From the NCBI GenBank assembly GCA_039619475.1, contig CM077115.1, forward strand, positions 26,735,083 to 26,799,082: a stretch of 64,000 bases of DNA. Reading direction: 5' to 3'. This stretch comes from Icerya purchasi. Lineage: Eukaryota; Arthropoda; Insecta; Hemiptera; Monophlebidae. The position numbers and the translations under genes are program-made. Under the pieces are notes generated by a model. The model ran no database searches, was not told the DNA's origin, and saw only the letters and a list, made by a program, of their open reading frames with translations. How positions within the stretch are numbered: the first letter of the stretch is position 1; each line of letters starts with the position of its first letter. Below, piece after piece: positions 44,631-56,267 of the stretch.

Positions 44631-44875
44631 TACGTAGGGCATTTCAAAAGTAATGCACACATGTCCATACAAAAAAAAAAAAAATGGTATTTAGTCATAT
44701 AAGTACCCATAATCTTTCAATATAACTACCTTCCTTCCCAATGATATGTTCCCAGCGCCGGGGGAGGTTCTGGATGCCGTCCAGGAGGCCTTTGAAGTTT
44801 AGTTTACGAAGCACTATTTAAGGCCTCTGTATATTTTCACCATGATCTGTCTTCGAAACATATCGGTGTATTAAT
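44631..44875 (-). mobile_element. mariner 3' end with terminal repeat
   Basis: The minus strand encodes the C-terminus of a mariner transposase: VLRKLNFKGLLDGI then QNLPRRWEHIIGKEGSYIERL (about 44825-44715). It then runs to a terminal sequence which on the plus strand begins TACGTAGGGCATTTCAAAAG TAATGCAC, the look of a mariner inverted terminal repeat next to a TA. The catalytic DD(34)D part and the other end are missing. An A-run (44670-44684) sits between gene and repeat. Confidence 0.75.
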
Positions 44876-46916
44876 TTTTAATAATTTAATTTATGTTTCT
44901 AGTCGATGTTTGTTATCACTGTGTGTTATATTACATAAAATTGTGAAACATAGTTTTTAAAAACTGTTTAATTATATTCTTTAACCAATATGCAGTTTCT
45001 AGCGAAGCACGTCGTGGTCTATTTTCATCGCTGAAAACACTAAAAATTACGAAATAAAATGTTTTTAAAAAGTAAAATAATAAAAACACCACAGCATAAG
45101 TGCATATTTACTTTGAAAATTTTTAATAAAAATGCGCTTTATTACAAGAAAAAAAAAGATTATATTCAACGCGAGAAGATACTATATTTATTTTGATAAA
45201 TATACCTTAAAAGAAAAACATTAATTTTTAAAATACTATTAAAGTAACGTAAGTCCCATACCCTTGATAAAGTATTAAAGTTCACAATGTACTTAAGGTT
45301 CTAATGAATCTGATAAGAATACTGAGACCAATTCCTTTCTCTCGGCCGCCTTTATCTTCCCCAGATTTATTTGGTAGCCAATTGTTTCAGAATAGATAAA
45401 CCTGGGAGTGACTTCGATGCGGAACGAGACAAGTCTCGATAGCCTATGACACCTCTGGTTTTATACCAAATTCAAATTGCAACAATTGAAAAACACCGCA
45501 CGTTAAACATTTCTGAAGTTTCTCTGATATAGCTCATGGAAAACGAGTAATTGCGATATGTGTTCGTTTGATAGGGGTTTTCAGTTGTCGTAAATTTTGC
45601 TCTATCGAGACTCGAATTAAGATATTAAATTTTTTTTACTTTTTATGAAGTGTCGGTATTTTTTTTTTTTTTTTTCGTTGCGCAAAAACCATTTTATAAA
45701 AGATTTAAATTTGTAAAATTTCCTATTTTCTTTTCAAACTAGTTTCAGTCAGCTTCAGTCAGTAGAAAGCGTTTTGTGAATGTCCGAAATAGGAAGAGAG
45801 ATATTTTCGCAGTGGTATCGCGGAACGACTTAACGAATCGGTAGGAAAAGCAAAAATGAAAATGAAACGCGATTCTGACGAATGCGCCAATAGTAAATTG
45901 TAAAATTCCAACGACATTGTGATAAAAAAGCTGAAGAATTTTAGAATGGCTCTTCGTAAATTGTTGGAACCTAAACTGGGGTCAGCGACGAAATATTTTA
46001 TAATATATATATCGCGAGAATGAGAAAATTATAACGGAAATAAGGGGAGATTGGCAAACACGCGCAAGACGGAAGAAAAAATTACTTTTTCAAAACTTAT
46101 CGCCTATAGAGACATTAGTGTCAGCCGACGACGAATTACACGTCGAGTCACATTTTCCGGATTGCCGTTTGACGAAATTGCTGATCATCTAGACCTATCC
46201 GCGAGAGACCTTCCTCAAATGCCGCGACGCACGACTCTGCGTATTTATATTTCTGCAGACTCGCTTGCTTTTTTTTTTTTTTTTGTATCTATCAAAAGTT
46301 GCGTACACATCGCCGATGATGAGGGGGTGATTCTATTAATTTCGGGCGGGCGGCGAAACGCCAGAGACACGTACGATGATCGAATGAAAGGATTAATAAA
46401 ATACAGACAGGATGTTGCGGCGCGATGTTAATAATAATCCGGGTCTCTGTAGCAGGAAATAATATATTCGTTGTGTCTTTTGTTTCAAATGGAAAGAAGA
46501 TGGTAAAAGCATTTTTGAGTTTCGTGCAATTGAAAGAACGCGGTGCGCGCCGAAGCCTTTGCCGAAGCGCAATATTGTGCGAATATAAAGAAAGTTTGCA
46601 TCGCGGTGCGGACGAAGGTGGGGCCGGGGATATTTTTGAAATTTAAAGTGGTTGTTAAGAGAAAGGGGGCATGGTCGTTTTGTAGGGAAACCGAGCGAAT
46701 GTAGGAACTCTTTTGAAAAGCTTTTTCATCTGGAAAATACAAAGCTCCACTTCTGAAGGAATCTTTGTTAAATCTGCCTACATGCGTTTGTGTGTGCGCA
46801 CGCCCGCCTACGTTACCTATAATTACGAGTTTGCCGGTGTGCGTAATGCGTGCGCCTCTGTGTTCGTTCTGTGTGCGTGCGCGTGCACCGCAGAGAAGTG
46901 AGTGCCTCCTTCACCT
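44876..46916. other. No gene recognised; weak ORF at 46051-46431
   Basis: AT-rich to about 46040, then GC rises. A plus-strand frame of 126 codons at 46051-46431 (FSKLIAYRDISVSRRRITRR, IADHLDLSARDLPQMPRR) has no domain that I recognise and includes a poly-Phe run from a T homopolymer. It could be a fragment of a host exon or noise; I give it little weight. Confidence 0.25.

Positions 46917-46947
<31 letters not shown>
46917..46947. repeat. (ACG)n microsatellite
   Basis: Ten ACG/CGA trinucleotides in a row, in a CpG-rich stretch. Confidence 0.9.
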
Positions 46948-47055
46948 CGGGTTCTTTTTAGATTTGTCTACGTATAATTCGCCTTGCAATTCCGAGAAAG
47001 AACTCTCCTATTAGAGCGTTTTCCGATTGAAGAGTATTCGCGCAGCATCCGTCTC

Positions 47056-47096
47056 ACACGCACGCGCGCACACGCGCGCACACACACACACGCTTG
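47056..47096. repeat. Alternating purine-pyrimidine tract (CACG/CGCA/CA)
   Basis: ACACGCACGCGCGCACACG is followed by CGCGCACACACACACACGC, an almost perfectly alternating purine-pyrimidine run of about 40 bp with many CpG. This type of sequence can adopt the left-handed helix form. Confidence 0.85.
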
Positions 47097-48109
47097 CATG
47101 TAGGCACGTACACGTATATATAGACACGTACGTAGAAGGAATAGGCGAACAACAGAAGCAGGCAGCAAAGTGGTGGCTGTGTTGCTGCTGGTTCGCGCGC
47201 GCTTATATATGCAGGCGTAATAAAGGTCGAATGGCTGTCTACTTTAAAATTTCCTTTCATTTTATAGTAATAATACGCAAAGGCAGACACACAGGAAAGA
47301 GTATTTGTTAATATTTATGACTAGTTTTTCTTTTCCCTGGCCGCGAATAATTTTAAAATATTTTTTCTTCTCTTCCCATTGCAAAGGCACATTTTCTTCA
47401 CCTTTCTCCTGGTGCCTTTTCGGTTGCTTTTTCATCTGTACACTGCCGACTCCGGCAAAAACTTTTAAGCCGATAAATGATAACCTACAAATACATTCTT
47501 CACCGCTTTATTTTCCACCGTTCACGCTCCCTCTTCCTCCACCGGCCGACAACTCAAAGGTGCATTATAATTACCGGGAAAACATTTGCCAACGCTCTCT
47601 CCTCTAGTATTGCTGCGTGTTTTACGTTATAAGTGAGCGTTTTTAATTAAACTAATAACATTTGCTGATCTGAAGCGAAAATGCGCAATACGATGAAGGA
47701 ATTATTAAATCTGTTACATCGGTTGCATGAAAAATAAATCCAGCTCTTTAAATAAGTGAACAATAAAAACTTAGAAATTTAGCCTTTACTTTTATCGGCG
47801 CTAGTTATCCATTCGTTATTATATACATATATACGATAAGTAACGTGACACAGCTTATTTCACGTCCGCTGTTTGGTGAAATTGTGTGAAATTTATGTGA
47901 GAGGTCGGAGAAGGAAAATTGTTCGTATTTTCCGACTTGTGATCTAATCGGAAGAACATCTGTACGCTCATGTGAAAATGTTGGTGAACGTGTTTCCAAG
48001 CCGGTGAGTTCACCAAATTTCTGACAGCTGCAGAAGTTGTAGGTACAAAAATTGATCGCAGACTGTGCATATACGATGCAAATAGCATTATGACGCGTAA
48101 GTGTGTCTC
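47097..48109. other. No gene recognised
   Basis: The GC-richer stretch continues to about 47220, then declines. Short overlapping frames only. No domain found. Confidence 0.35.
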
Positions 48110-49985
48110 AGAGTCAAAGGAAGCGAGTAAAGTATAGATAAAATGAAAGGTCGGCCAAAAGCCAAAACTGAATGCTCTTGTCCAACCAAAGTCTGGAATG
48201 ATTAGAGCGTGATAGAGAAAGAATGTCTGAGGAAGGGAAAGAGTCGAGGAAAGGACCAATGCGGGCGGCTGAGCGAGCTAAAGAGTCAGCTGAGTCATTG
48301 CCCTCAATATTGGAATGACTAGGGACCCAAAGAGAGTCTATGAGAATGGAGTGGAACGAGAACAAAGAGGAGACAAGAGATCGAATAGAGAGGATGATAC
48401 CGTCAGAAGTATGAGAAGGAGGAGAGGAGATGGTTTGAAGAACGCCTTTGGAATCAGAAACAATCAGGAATTTGTGCACCCCACTCGTAGAGGATATGAA
48501 TTGAATTGCACAAAGAATTGAGATCGACTCGGCCGAGAAGATAGAGCAGAAAGAAGGAAGTCTGAAAGAATCAGAGTGCAGGAACGTAGGAGACGTATAC
48601 GCGCCACCCATACCGCCATCACTCTTGGAGCCATCCGAGAAGATTAAGGCATGGGAAGGAAAAGAAAAGTTCAGCAGCTGAAGGAATTCGAAGTTGACTA
48701 CATTGTGAGAGGAAGAATTAGCTCGGACTGGAAGAGAGGAGAAATTGATCGGGTGCCATATGCTATTAAAATCGAGAGAAAAGTAAGGAAGACTTATAAG
48801 AGGAAACGTAGGGAGAAAAATTGGAAACACAAGCGGCTATATGCGATAAAATCGGAATTCTATGAGGCGCCAAGCGCCAGTGATTTTTGATAGGAAGATA
48901 GGAAGGAATTAAATGACAAAATGGGGAGGTATTTTATTAAAAAACGATAACCGAGGAGTGAACGACGAATGGATAGAGGTTGAGTGGAAGATTCGGATAT
49001 AATCGCAAGGAATAGGAGAAGATTTTAAAGCGCCAATGCGTAGGTGAAGACAAGAATTCTGAATTGTGTCAAGTTTTGGAGGCATTGCCATAAATGAAGG
49101 AACAATAGTCGAGTTTGGACCGAATAATTGATTTATATAGAATTAATAGAATGCACGGGTCTCCATCCCATCTGAGCAGAGATAAAGATTTGAGGAGATT
49201 AAGTCTTTTGTTCGAGGAATTATAGATATAATTAATATGTTCATGAAATGTAAGGTGACTATTTAAGAAAAGACCTAGGTAACACATATGGAATTAACAG
49301 TGGGAATAGGTGTGCCAGATACGCTGATGTTTATAAAAGCACGGTTAAAGGGGCGGAGAGCAAAAATTATACAGGAAGACTTGGACGGGGAAAGAGAGAG
49401 AGAGTATTGCTAAGATGGGACAATGAATGATTTAACTCGTTGGTGGCGGAGGACAGATCATCTGAGGTGGAATAAACTAAAATGTCATCAGCAAAAAGGA
49501 GAGAGAAAGAGGGAATAGGAAGCGAAGCAATATCGAAAGAGTAAATATTAAAAAGAGTGGGGCTAAGGCAGGAACCCTGGAGAAGCCCACGATAGACGCA
49601 TCTGAAGGTGGAAAGAGAAGGAGAAGATAGATAAAGAGTTCTATGTTGAAAGAGGCTGAGTATAAGAGTGATAAAAACCGGTGGGAGATTAAGAGAGAGG
49701 AGTTTGGAGCCCAAAGAAAGAAGATGCACATTGTCGAATGCAGAGCAGAGATCGGCAAAAGAAGCGACAGTAAATTTCTTTGATAGGAATGATTTATAGA
49801 TATCTGCAAGGAAGGTACTGATACAATCTACCGGGCCAAGCCCGGGGCGAAAACCGAACATATTAGAAGGAACTAGATTATTATGCTCAAGCCACCAAAC
49901 GAGACGGTTGTTTATTAAACCTTCAAAGAGTTTGCGCAGACATGAGGCTAGGGAGAGGATGCTGGGAAGGTTATTTTCGAAGCCG
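48110..49985 (-). pseudogene. LINE family A RT-RNase H copy, truncated at both ends
   Basis: The minus strand begins at about 49985 inside RT (SILSLASCLRKLFEGLINNR), then MFGFRPGLGPVDCISTFLAD, TVASFADLCSAFDNVHL, YRGLLQGSCLSPTLFNIY and LLFADDILVYS (49861-49480, with both catalytic Asp present). A frame change is followed by CYLGLFLNSHLTFHEHIN (about 49284) and LDYCSFIYGNA (about 49110). RNase H is one clean frame at 48830-48114 with IFSDGSKSDGG (Asp), AESISILCA (Glu), IVSDSKGV (Asp) and WVPSHSNIEGND..AD (His, Asp). The first motif of RT has FADL instead of FxD-A context. The match stops near 48114 before the finger and tail, so the 3' end was lost after insertion. Confidence 0.85.
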
Positions 49986-50029
49986 CGTCACGTTATTTAT
50001 TGAATATATATATATATATATGCACTATA

Positions 50030-50660
50030 ATGCAATCAGTAACTTTTCGTTATTCAATTACGTAACATATCTAATAACAAGTTAGACATAGTAACTCAGT
50101 ATAAACATTTCTGGGGAGTAATGATGGACCAACACTTAAGATGGGACATACATATGGAATACATTGCAAAGAAAATAAGAGCAGTTTTACCAGATATGCA
50201 TTAAAGAAATATGCAACATATGAAACATTAATAGTAGTTTATTATGCGCTAGGAGAGCCGAGGATCAGATATGGAATTCAGGCATAATGATGAAGAAAGG
50301 TATACTCGGGGAAAATAAATAAACTGCCGAATTAAATGCTTGAAATTAATAAGAAATCCTTAAAGGGAGAAACTGAAAGTGAAATAATTAAAAAAGAAGA
50401 CGTAATGAGCGTAAGAGGACTGTACTTATTACCGAAGATATGAGAATACGTAACAACAGGAAAGAAAATTGAATTGGAGGAAAAAATAAAAACAGAATAC
50501 GAGTTGAGGAAAAAACTTACGTACCAACTGCCATTAGCAAGAACATAGATCAGCAAACGGTAAAATATATTATAACTCGGTTGTTGAATAAAATACCCAA
50601 AGATATAATGGAGAAAGAAAAAATAGGGAAAAGGAAAATAAAGGAATGGCTTCAAGAGGA
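50030..50660 (+). pseudogene. CR1/Jockey-like LINE RT thumb remnant
   Basis: The plus strand reads KHFWGVMMDQHLRWDIHMEYIAKKI (RT thumb, L-G-x-x-x-D-x-x-L-x-W-x-x-H; split here by the 20-letter limit only in part), then after stops a stretch like Y-A-L-x-E-x-R-x-x-Y-G-I (about 50245-50280) and KKEDVMSVRGLYLLPKI (about 50390-50440). No RNase H follows. It ends where a minus-strand family A tip is inserted. Clade assignment is tentative. Confidence 0.6.
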
Positions 50661-50710
50661 ATTTTTTTTTCTTGTTTGAGTTTTTCGCTGGGCTTGTCAG
50701 CAACGATTAC
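50661..50710 (-). mobile_element. LINE family A extreme 3' tip
   Basis: On the minus strand GGGTAATCGTTGCTGACAAG then CCCAGCGAAAAACTC and an A-rich tail (T-run at 50661-50668). It matches GGGTAATTGTCCATAGCTGACAAGCCC at 79-108, so it belongs to the same subfamily as the copy that opens the window. Only some 50 bp can be recognised. Confidence 0.6.
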
Positions 50711-51429
50711 CCTTCAACACGTGTACATAGCAGCAATTAGGAGTAACAAGGAATGGAATCTGACAAAGAATGCTATACCAAGGATGGAGAAACAATAACA
50801 ATCAATGTCGAAAAATGCCAAACGTATGCATCCTGAAAAGAAAAGGAATGACATTGCCGAAGGTTAAAAGGAGTTAGCTGTCCCATACCATAATTAAGTT
50901 TGTAATTACAGAGCCTACAGTACAAACGGACAAAATAATTGGCCTATAAATAATTAAGGAAGAAGAAACGCGGGATGTTTAAAAAGCAGTTAGAGCCATC
51001 AAGCACCAAAGCTATATAGAACACATAGCGTGCCGTAAAGAGTTATCCGAAAGTTCAGTGACTTTCTCCATCACTATAAAGCAAAGTTTATAGTTCTTAA
51101 TTATGAAACATGAATAATAATTATGGCGACGACTGCGAAAACAGCGCGTACCATCCTGTTAAAAGGAAATGAGTAGAATTTACAGCCAACACTATGGCCA
51201 CACTGCAACAGCAGCGCCCGCAGTACCGGCTTACAAGGAGCTCACCTATCTAACGTTAGGGCCGCAATTGCGACAGCGGGCCCGCAATATTAACTGCGAG
51301 CTGTATGCATGTTTGTAACTGCAACATCGGTGCGTGCTCTTCGTTTAGTGAGGAGTATATGGAAAGTAACTGGACACGATAAGTTAGAAATGTCAAAGTA
51401 AAAGATAACCACTGAGATCTTAGTATGAT
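50711..51429. other. No gene recognised
   Basis: A-rich with moderately GC-rich stretches around 51150-51300. No coding signature on either strand. Confidence 0.4.
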
Positions 51430-52440
51430 GAAGTATAGAAGATAGGAATTTTTCTACAATTAGGATGATCAACGTTGACTGTAGAGAGAGAGAGAGAGAA
51501 TAAAGGACACACAATATGGAACATCATGTGAGAGCAGCTCCACGTATAGAGCTGCCCTTTCAGATGATAAAAAGGAGCACTCAAAGAAGACACGATTAGA
51601 GTCACATACGACTGTGTTATCGATACACAGCGGACAAATAGGACACAATGGAGAAACGATACAATGAAGCAGGAAATCAACTGTGACCAGATCGAAGACG
51701 ACAGATAGCAGACATGATGAAATGGGGAAGGTGCGAAAAATGTTAGGTACCATGGTTGAACAATTGGGGTGAACGAAAAGATATTGTGAATCAGGATTGG
51801 AGAAGGATGATATACAATTGGATACCTTTTTTGCAATATTTAATAATTCGTGAGAAGGAACCCGTCAGTCGACTGGCCGCCTAGAAGAAATAGCCGAACG
51901 AGCAAGATAATCTGCCTTTTCGTTTCCCGCAATCCCGGCATGACCAGCGATCGAAAGAAAGCCGATGGTTAACGAGTGCAATCTGTGAAGGCTAAAGATT
52001 AGAAATCGGATGCGAAGAATAATAGGATCAGAGTAGGAAGGAACATACGGAGAGAGGAGATACACTGAAGGGCGCTTTTGCAATCAGAAATTAGGAGAGG
52101 AACATTTTACATTGAGGAACAGATGGAATAAGCTGAATGGCACGTAGTAATGCCAATGTCTCCGCATAATAAATGGAACAAAATGAAGGAATTTTTAACA
52201 ACCTGGAATGATTAAGAGCAGGAATGTAGATAGATGCACCCACTCCGTGTGCCATTTTGGACCTATCTGTAAAAATTAGGGTATGGTTAGCAAAACATAA
52301 AATAAAATGACAAGACGCAACAAAAAAACCGAAGAAAAAAACATCGAATATAGAAGATAGAAATAGATTATTAAGTACTGATACGTAAAAAGATAGATTA
52401 AGATTAGTAAATATTACACAATTATGTATAAGTGTTAAGT
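51430..52440 (-). pseudogene. LINE family A RNase H-finger copy, 5' truncated
   Basis: The minus strand: NLSFYVSVLNNLFLSS (connector), HTLIFTDRSKMAHGVGAS (Asp; the usual TDGS is TDRS), SIYYAETLALLRAI (Glu) from 52440 to 52091, a frame change, then FLSIAGHAGIAGNEKADYLA (His and Asp; about 51955-51895), another change, and the finger CPLCIDNTVVCDSNRVFFEC (His of the finger now Arg; about 51645-51585), then HDVPYCVSFILSLS. It abuts directly the poly(A) of the next family A copy at 52441, in the same orientation. A (GA)n run occurs at 51484-51499. Confidence 0.85.
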
Positions 52441-52525
52441 TTTTTTGTTTTTTTTTTTTTAACCCCCCTTTGGGCATATCAACAAGGGATCTTCGCCCAG
52501 AAACGAAAGGAAGGAGAAAGATCAG

Positions 52526-55500
52526 TTAAATGTAGATTCGGTCAGCTATTGATAAGATAAAGGAACTGAGGATAGGAACAACTGACATCGACGGAAACGA
52601 TAAGATATACGAGGCACAATAAGGAGTAGGGAGTTTGAGTGACAGCAGATTAGAATACAAAGAGGTACGTTCGTTCACGAGGGATGGACATCAAAGAGGA
52701 TATGGTCAGGATCACAGACGGCTTCGTCGTCAGGATGAAGAGAGCAATAAGGGGAAAGAGCGAGATGAAAACGAAAACGTGAGGAAGGAAGAAGAGAATG
52801 ATTCAGACGTAAACGGATAATAGGGACAATAACGGAGCGGTGAAGCGAAGGAAAATCGTAAAACCAAGGCCGCGTGGGAAGATTAGGTTGGATGGAAAAA
52901 TAAAAGGAAGGATGATTAGAAAAGGAGGAAACGTAAAAATCTGACCAAAATCTAACATGAAACTTTTTGCACAATGGGAGTAAATTCGAAACGGGAATTT
53001 TAGAGAAAAAAAAACGGGAGGATACAGCAATCTGAGCCAAGGAATCTGCCATTTCGTTACCCTCTATCCCCATATGACTGGGGACCCAGAGCATTTCAAT
53101 GCGGATAGCGTGAAGTGAGAAGAGAGTGTGAATGAGAGAGCTAATACGGAGGATGAAAAGGTCAGAGGAGTGAGAGGGGAAATGAGAGGAAATAGCTTTA
53201 AGAGCACACATGGAGTCGGAGATAATTAAAAATTTAGAAGAAGAACGATGTGAGGAAATATGGATTATGGCACGTAAAATGGCCATTAACTCGGCCGTAA
53301 AGATAGTACAAAAGGAAGGGAGACGAAAAGATTCAGAGAAATTAATGCTCGGAATGATGAAAGAAGCTCCAACTCCATTAGGCCCCTTCGAACCATCCGT
53401 AAAAATAGCAATATGGGAAGGAAAACGGGATTCGATATAACTATGGAATTCCTGTATAACTGTTGGATAGGAAAGGGATTTGGAGGAAAAAGGAAAGTAG
53501 AATACATTGGGAGGATTAGAGAGATCTGCAAAATTGAAAGAAAAGTAAGGGAGATTGTTATAGGAAATTGTGCAGGATACAAAGGAATTTAGCCGCAAAG
53601 CAATGCGGGCTAGAATAGGAATTTTCTTGGGAGTAAAACGCCAGTTTTGCAGAATAGAAAGATATGAAGGAATAAGTTTGGAGGATGATAACGGTAAGCG
53701 TTTACACAAGAAACGATAACCTAAATAGGATCTGCGAATGAAAAGGGGAGGCGAGTTAGACTCAGCGAGAACTGCTGGTACTCGAGAAGATCTAAGAACA
53801 CCAAGGCAAAGACGAATACAAGAATTTTGAATTATATCCAGCTTGGAAAGAAGTGATTTTGAGGCAGAGCCATATAGATAAAGGAACAGTAGTCGAATTT
53901 GGAACGGATAATCGAATTGTACAAGGAAATAAGGAGAAAAGGATCGCCTCCCTATTTTGTTGGGGAAAGAGCTTTCAGTAGGTTTAGTCTTTTAAGGGCA
54001 GAAGAGGAAAGGAAATTAATATGTTCATAAAAGGAGAGACGACTGTTGAGAAATACACCGAGATAGCAGAAGCATTCCCTACGAGGGATAAGATTGGAGT
54101 TTAAGGATACAGAGACTAAAGCGGGATTAAAAGGACGAAGAGAAAAGACAATACAAGAGGATTTTAAAGGGGAAATAGAAAGGTTCAAAGAGGAAAAAGA
54201 TTGTTCCAAAGTAGCTAGAGACGAATTAACACTTTCGTTAGCATCTACGATATCACGGGATGAGGAAAAGAGAAGAATGTCATCGGCAAAAAATAAGGAA
54301 GAGGAGTTCATAGAAAGAGAAGCAACAGAAATAGTATAAATATTAAAAAGAGTAGGACTAAGGCAGGATCCTTGTGGAAGACCACGTGAAACAACTCTTG
54401 TAACCTCGAACGAAGAAGAAGACAGGAGAATAGTACGATTTAACATCAAGTTAACAATGAGGGAACAAAAATGCGTCGGGATGTTAATTGCTATCATTCT
54501 ATCTCGAAGAGTAGGGAGATGGACATTATCAAAAGCACTGGAAACATCGATAAAAGTAGCTAGAGTGTACTGTTTATCGATGAAAGATTTATAGATATAG
54601 GAAACAAACAGACTGACGCAGTCAGCAGGACCTAAGCCTGGACGGAAACCAAACATATTAGAAGGAAAAACATTATTGTGTTCGAGCCACCAGACCAGGC
54701 GCTTGTTAAGCATGCCCTCAAACAGTTTTCTGAGACACGATGCTAGGGAGATCGGACGAAGAGAGGAGTTTTTCTTAGGGATAGGAATGATAATAAAGGT
54801 GTTCCAGGCAGGAGGTGTGACTCCTCTGGACAAAAAGGAGTTGAATATACAAAGAAGTGTTCGGAGAGTAAGATTGGATAACTTTTTTAGGACAAAGAAG
54901 GGAATACTATCACGACCTGGAGTGGGGCTGGAAGATTTTTTGAGAATGGATTTTAATTCATTAATATTAAACGCAGAGGAAAGAGAATGAGAATTAGGGT
55001 TTTCCGTAACAGGAAACGGGCAGGATTCATCAACGTTAGGAACATAAGCAGGAGCAACAGCATCAAGAAAAGAAGACAAACTGTCGGAGGAAATAGTATG
55101 GATAGAAGGACGTTCAGAAGAAGGGAATTTGAAAGCTCTGGCCATTTTCCAGATATGATTGAAAGGAGTAGTTCTCGAAAAAGATGAACAGAAATTTTTC
55201 CAAGAGGATTTCTTAGACGATTTTAGAATAAACCTAGCCCTTGCATTGGCCCTTTTGTGGGCAAGAAAGTTTTCGCGTGTAGGATTGGATCGGAAAATTC
55301 TAAATGTAGCGCGACTATGATCGAAAGCGGCATTGCATTCTTCGTTCCACCAGAGGGACGATGCTGATCCACGATGGCCTGACGATGACGGTTTACGGGA
55401 AGGAGAAGACAGCGATAGAGCATTTGTAATCGAATTTAGGAATAGATGGTAATGGAGTACAGGATCAGAGCCATCTAGAAATTTAGGAAGCGTAGAATCA

Positions 55501-56261
55501 ACTAAGGAGTGGAACAGAGCCCAATTAGTTTTCGATAGGTTCCATCGAAGGTAATTGAGAGGTTTAAAGCAAGGAGAAGAAGGAGGATTCTGGGGAGTAA
55601 TTAGAATAGGAATATGATCACTACCATAGGAGCCCATGAGAGTTGACCAATTGTAATCAAAACCAATAGAAGGAGATGAGAAAGTTAAATCGAGAGTACT
55701 ATAACTAGATGCGCTCTTGTAATAGGCAGGAGAGAGATCATTAAGAAGGACTAAATCATTAGAAAGAACAAGATTTTCAAGAACAGTACCGTTGTTGTTA
55801 TGGTTTGAGCAGCCCCATGAGGGCGACCGAGCATTCCAGTCACCCCCAATGATGAACGGATGCGGGATAGACCTGAGGAAAGAAACGAGAGGGAAGTGAC
55901 GAAGGTCGCAACTAGGGGGAACATAAATAGAAATAATATTAAGCGGACGAGCTGCATTGGAAGGAATGGAAATGTGTACAATATTAGGCTGATTAGGACT
56001 AGAAGGGGAATTAAAGGAAACATCATGAGATTTAAATAGAATGCCGTTCCTAATAAGAATAGCAGATCCACCATAACCATCGTCACGATCGCATCTGATT
56101 ATCTTATACCCACGAAAATTAATATTCATATCCGACCGTAGCCACATTTCCGAAATGAGAGCAACGTTAATACTATGAATGTCTAACAGACCCTCTAATG
56201 CATTTTTGTTGTCTCTAAGGCTGCGACAGTTCCACTGTAAAATATTAAAAGTACCCGGCAT
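52526..56261 (-). pseudogene. Family A ORF2 polyprotein, three lesions
   Basis: Met at 56261 to stop at 52526. Endonuclease N11, E38 (SEMWL), GGDWNAR 139-145, SDH 214-216. RT LRPISL 501, FIDVSSAFD about 570-578, GLPQGS, FFADD with the Asp pair at about 660-661. Lesions seen: TAG at 53954-53952 where a Trp before GGDP is expected; a two-base insertion near 53872 (TATAT for TAT); a one-base deletion near 52690 in the finger. Between the last two, RNase H is complete in a 344-codon frame (53709-52675): D105, E140, D165, H212, D222. The finger CSLHPDDEAVC...DHILF has its last Cys only in the shifted frame. All catalytic residues remain, so the loss of function is recent. Confidence 0.9.
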
Positions 56262-56267
56262 AGTAAA

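Noticed and set aside
46051..46431. 126-codon plus-strand ORF
   Set aside because: No recognised domain, contains a poly-Phe run from a T homopolymer and lacks a supporting context; kept only as a remark in the gap entry.
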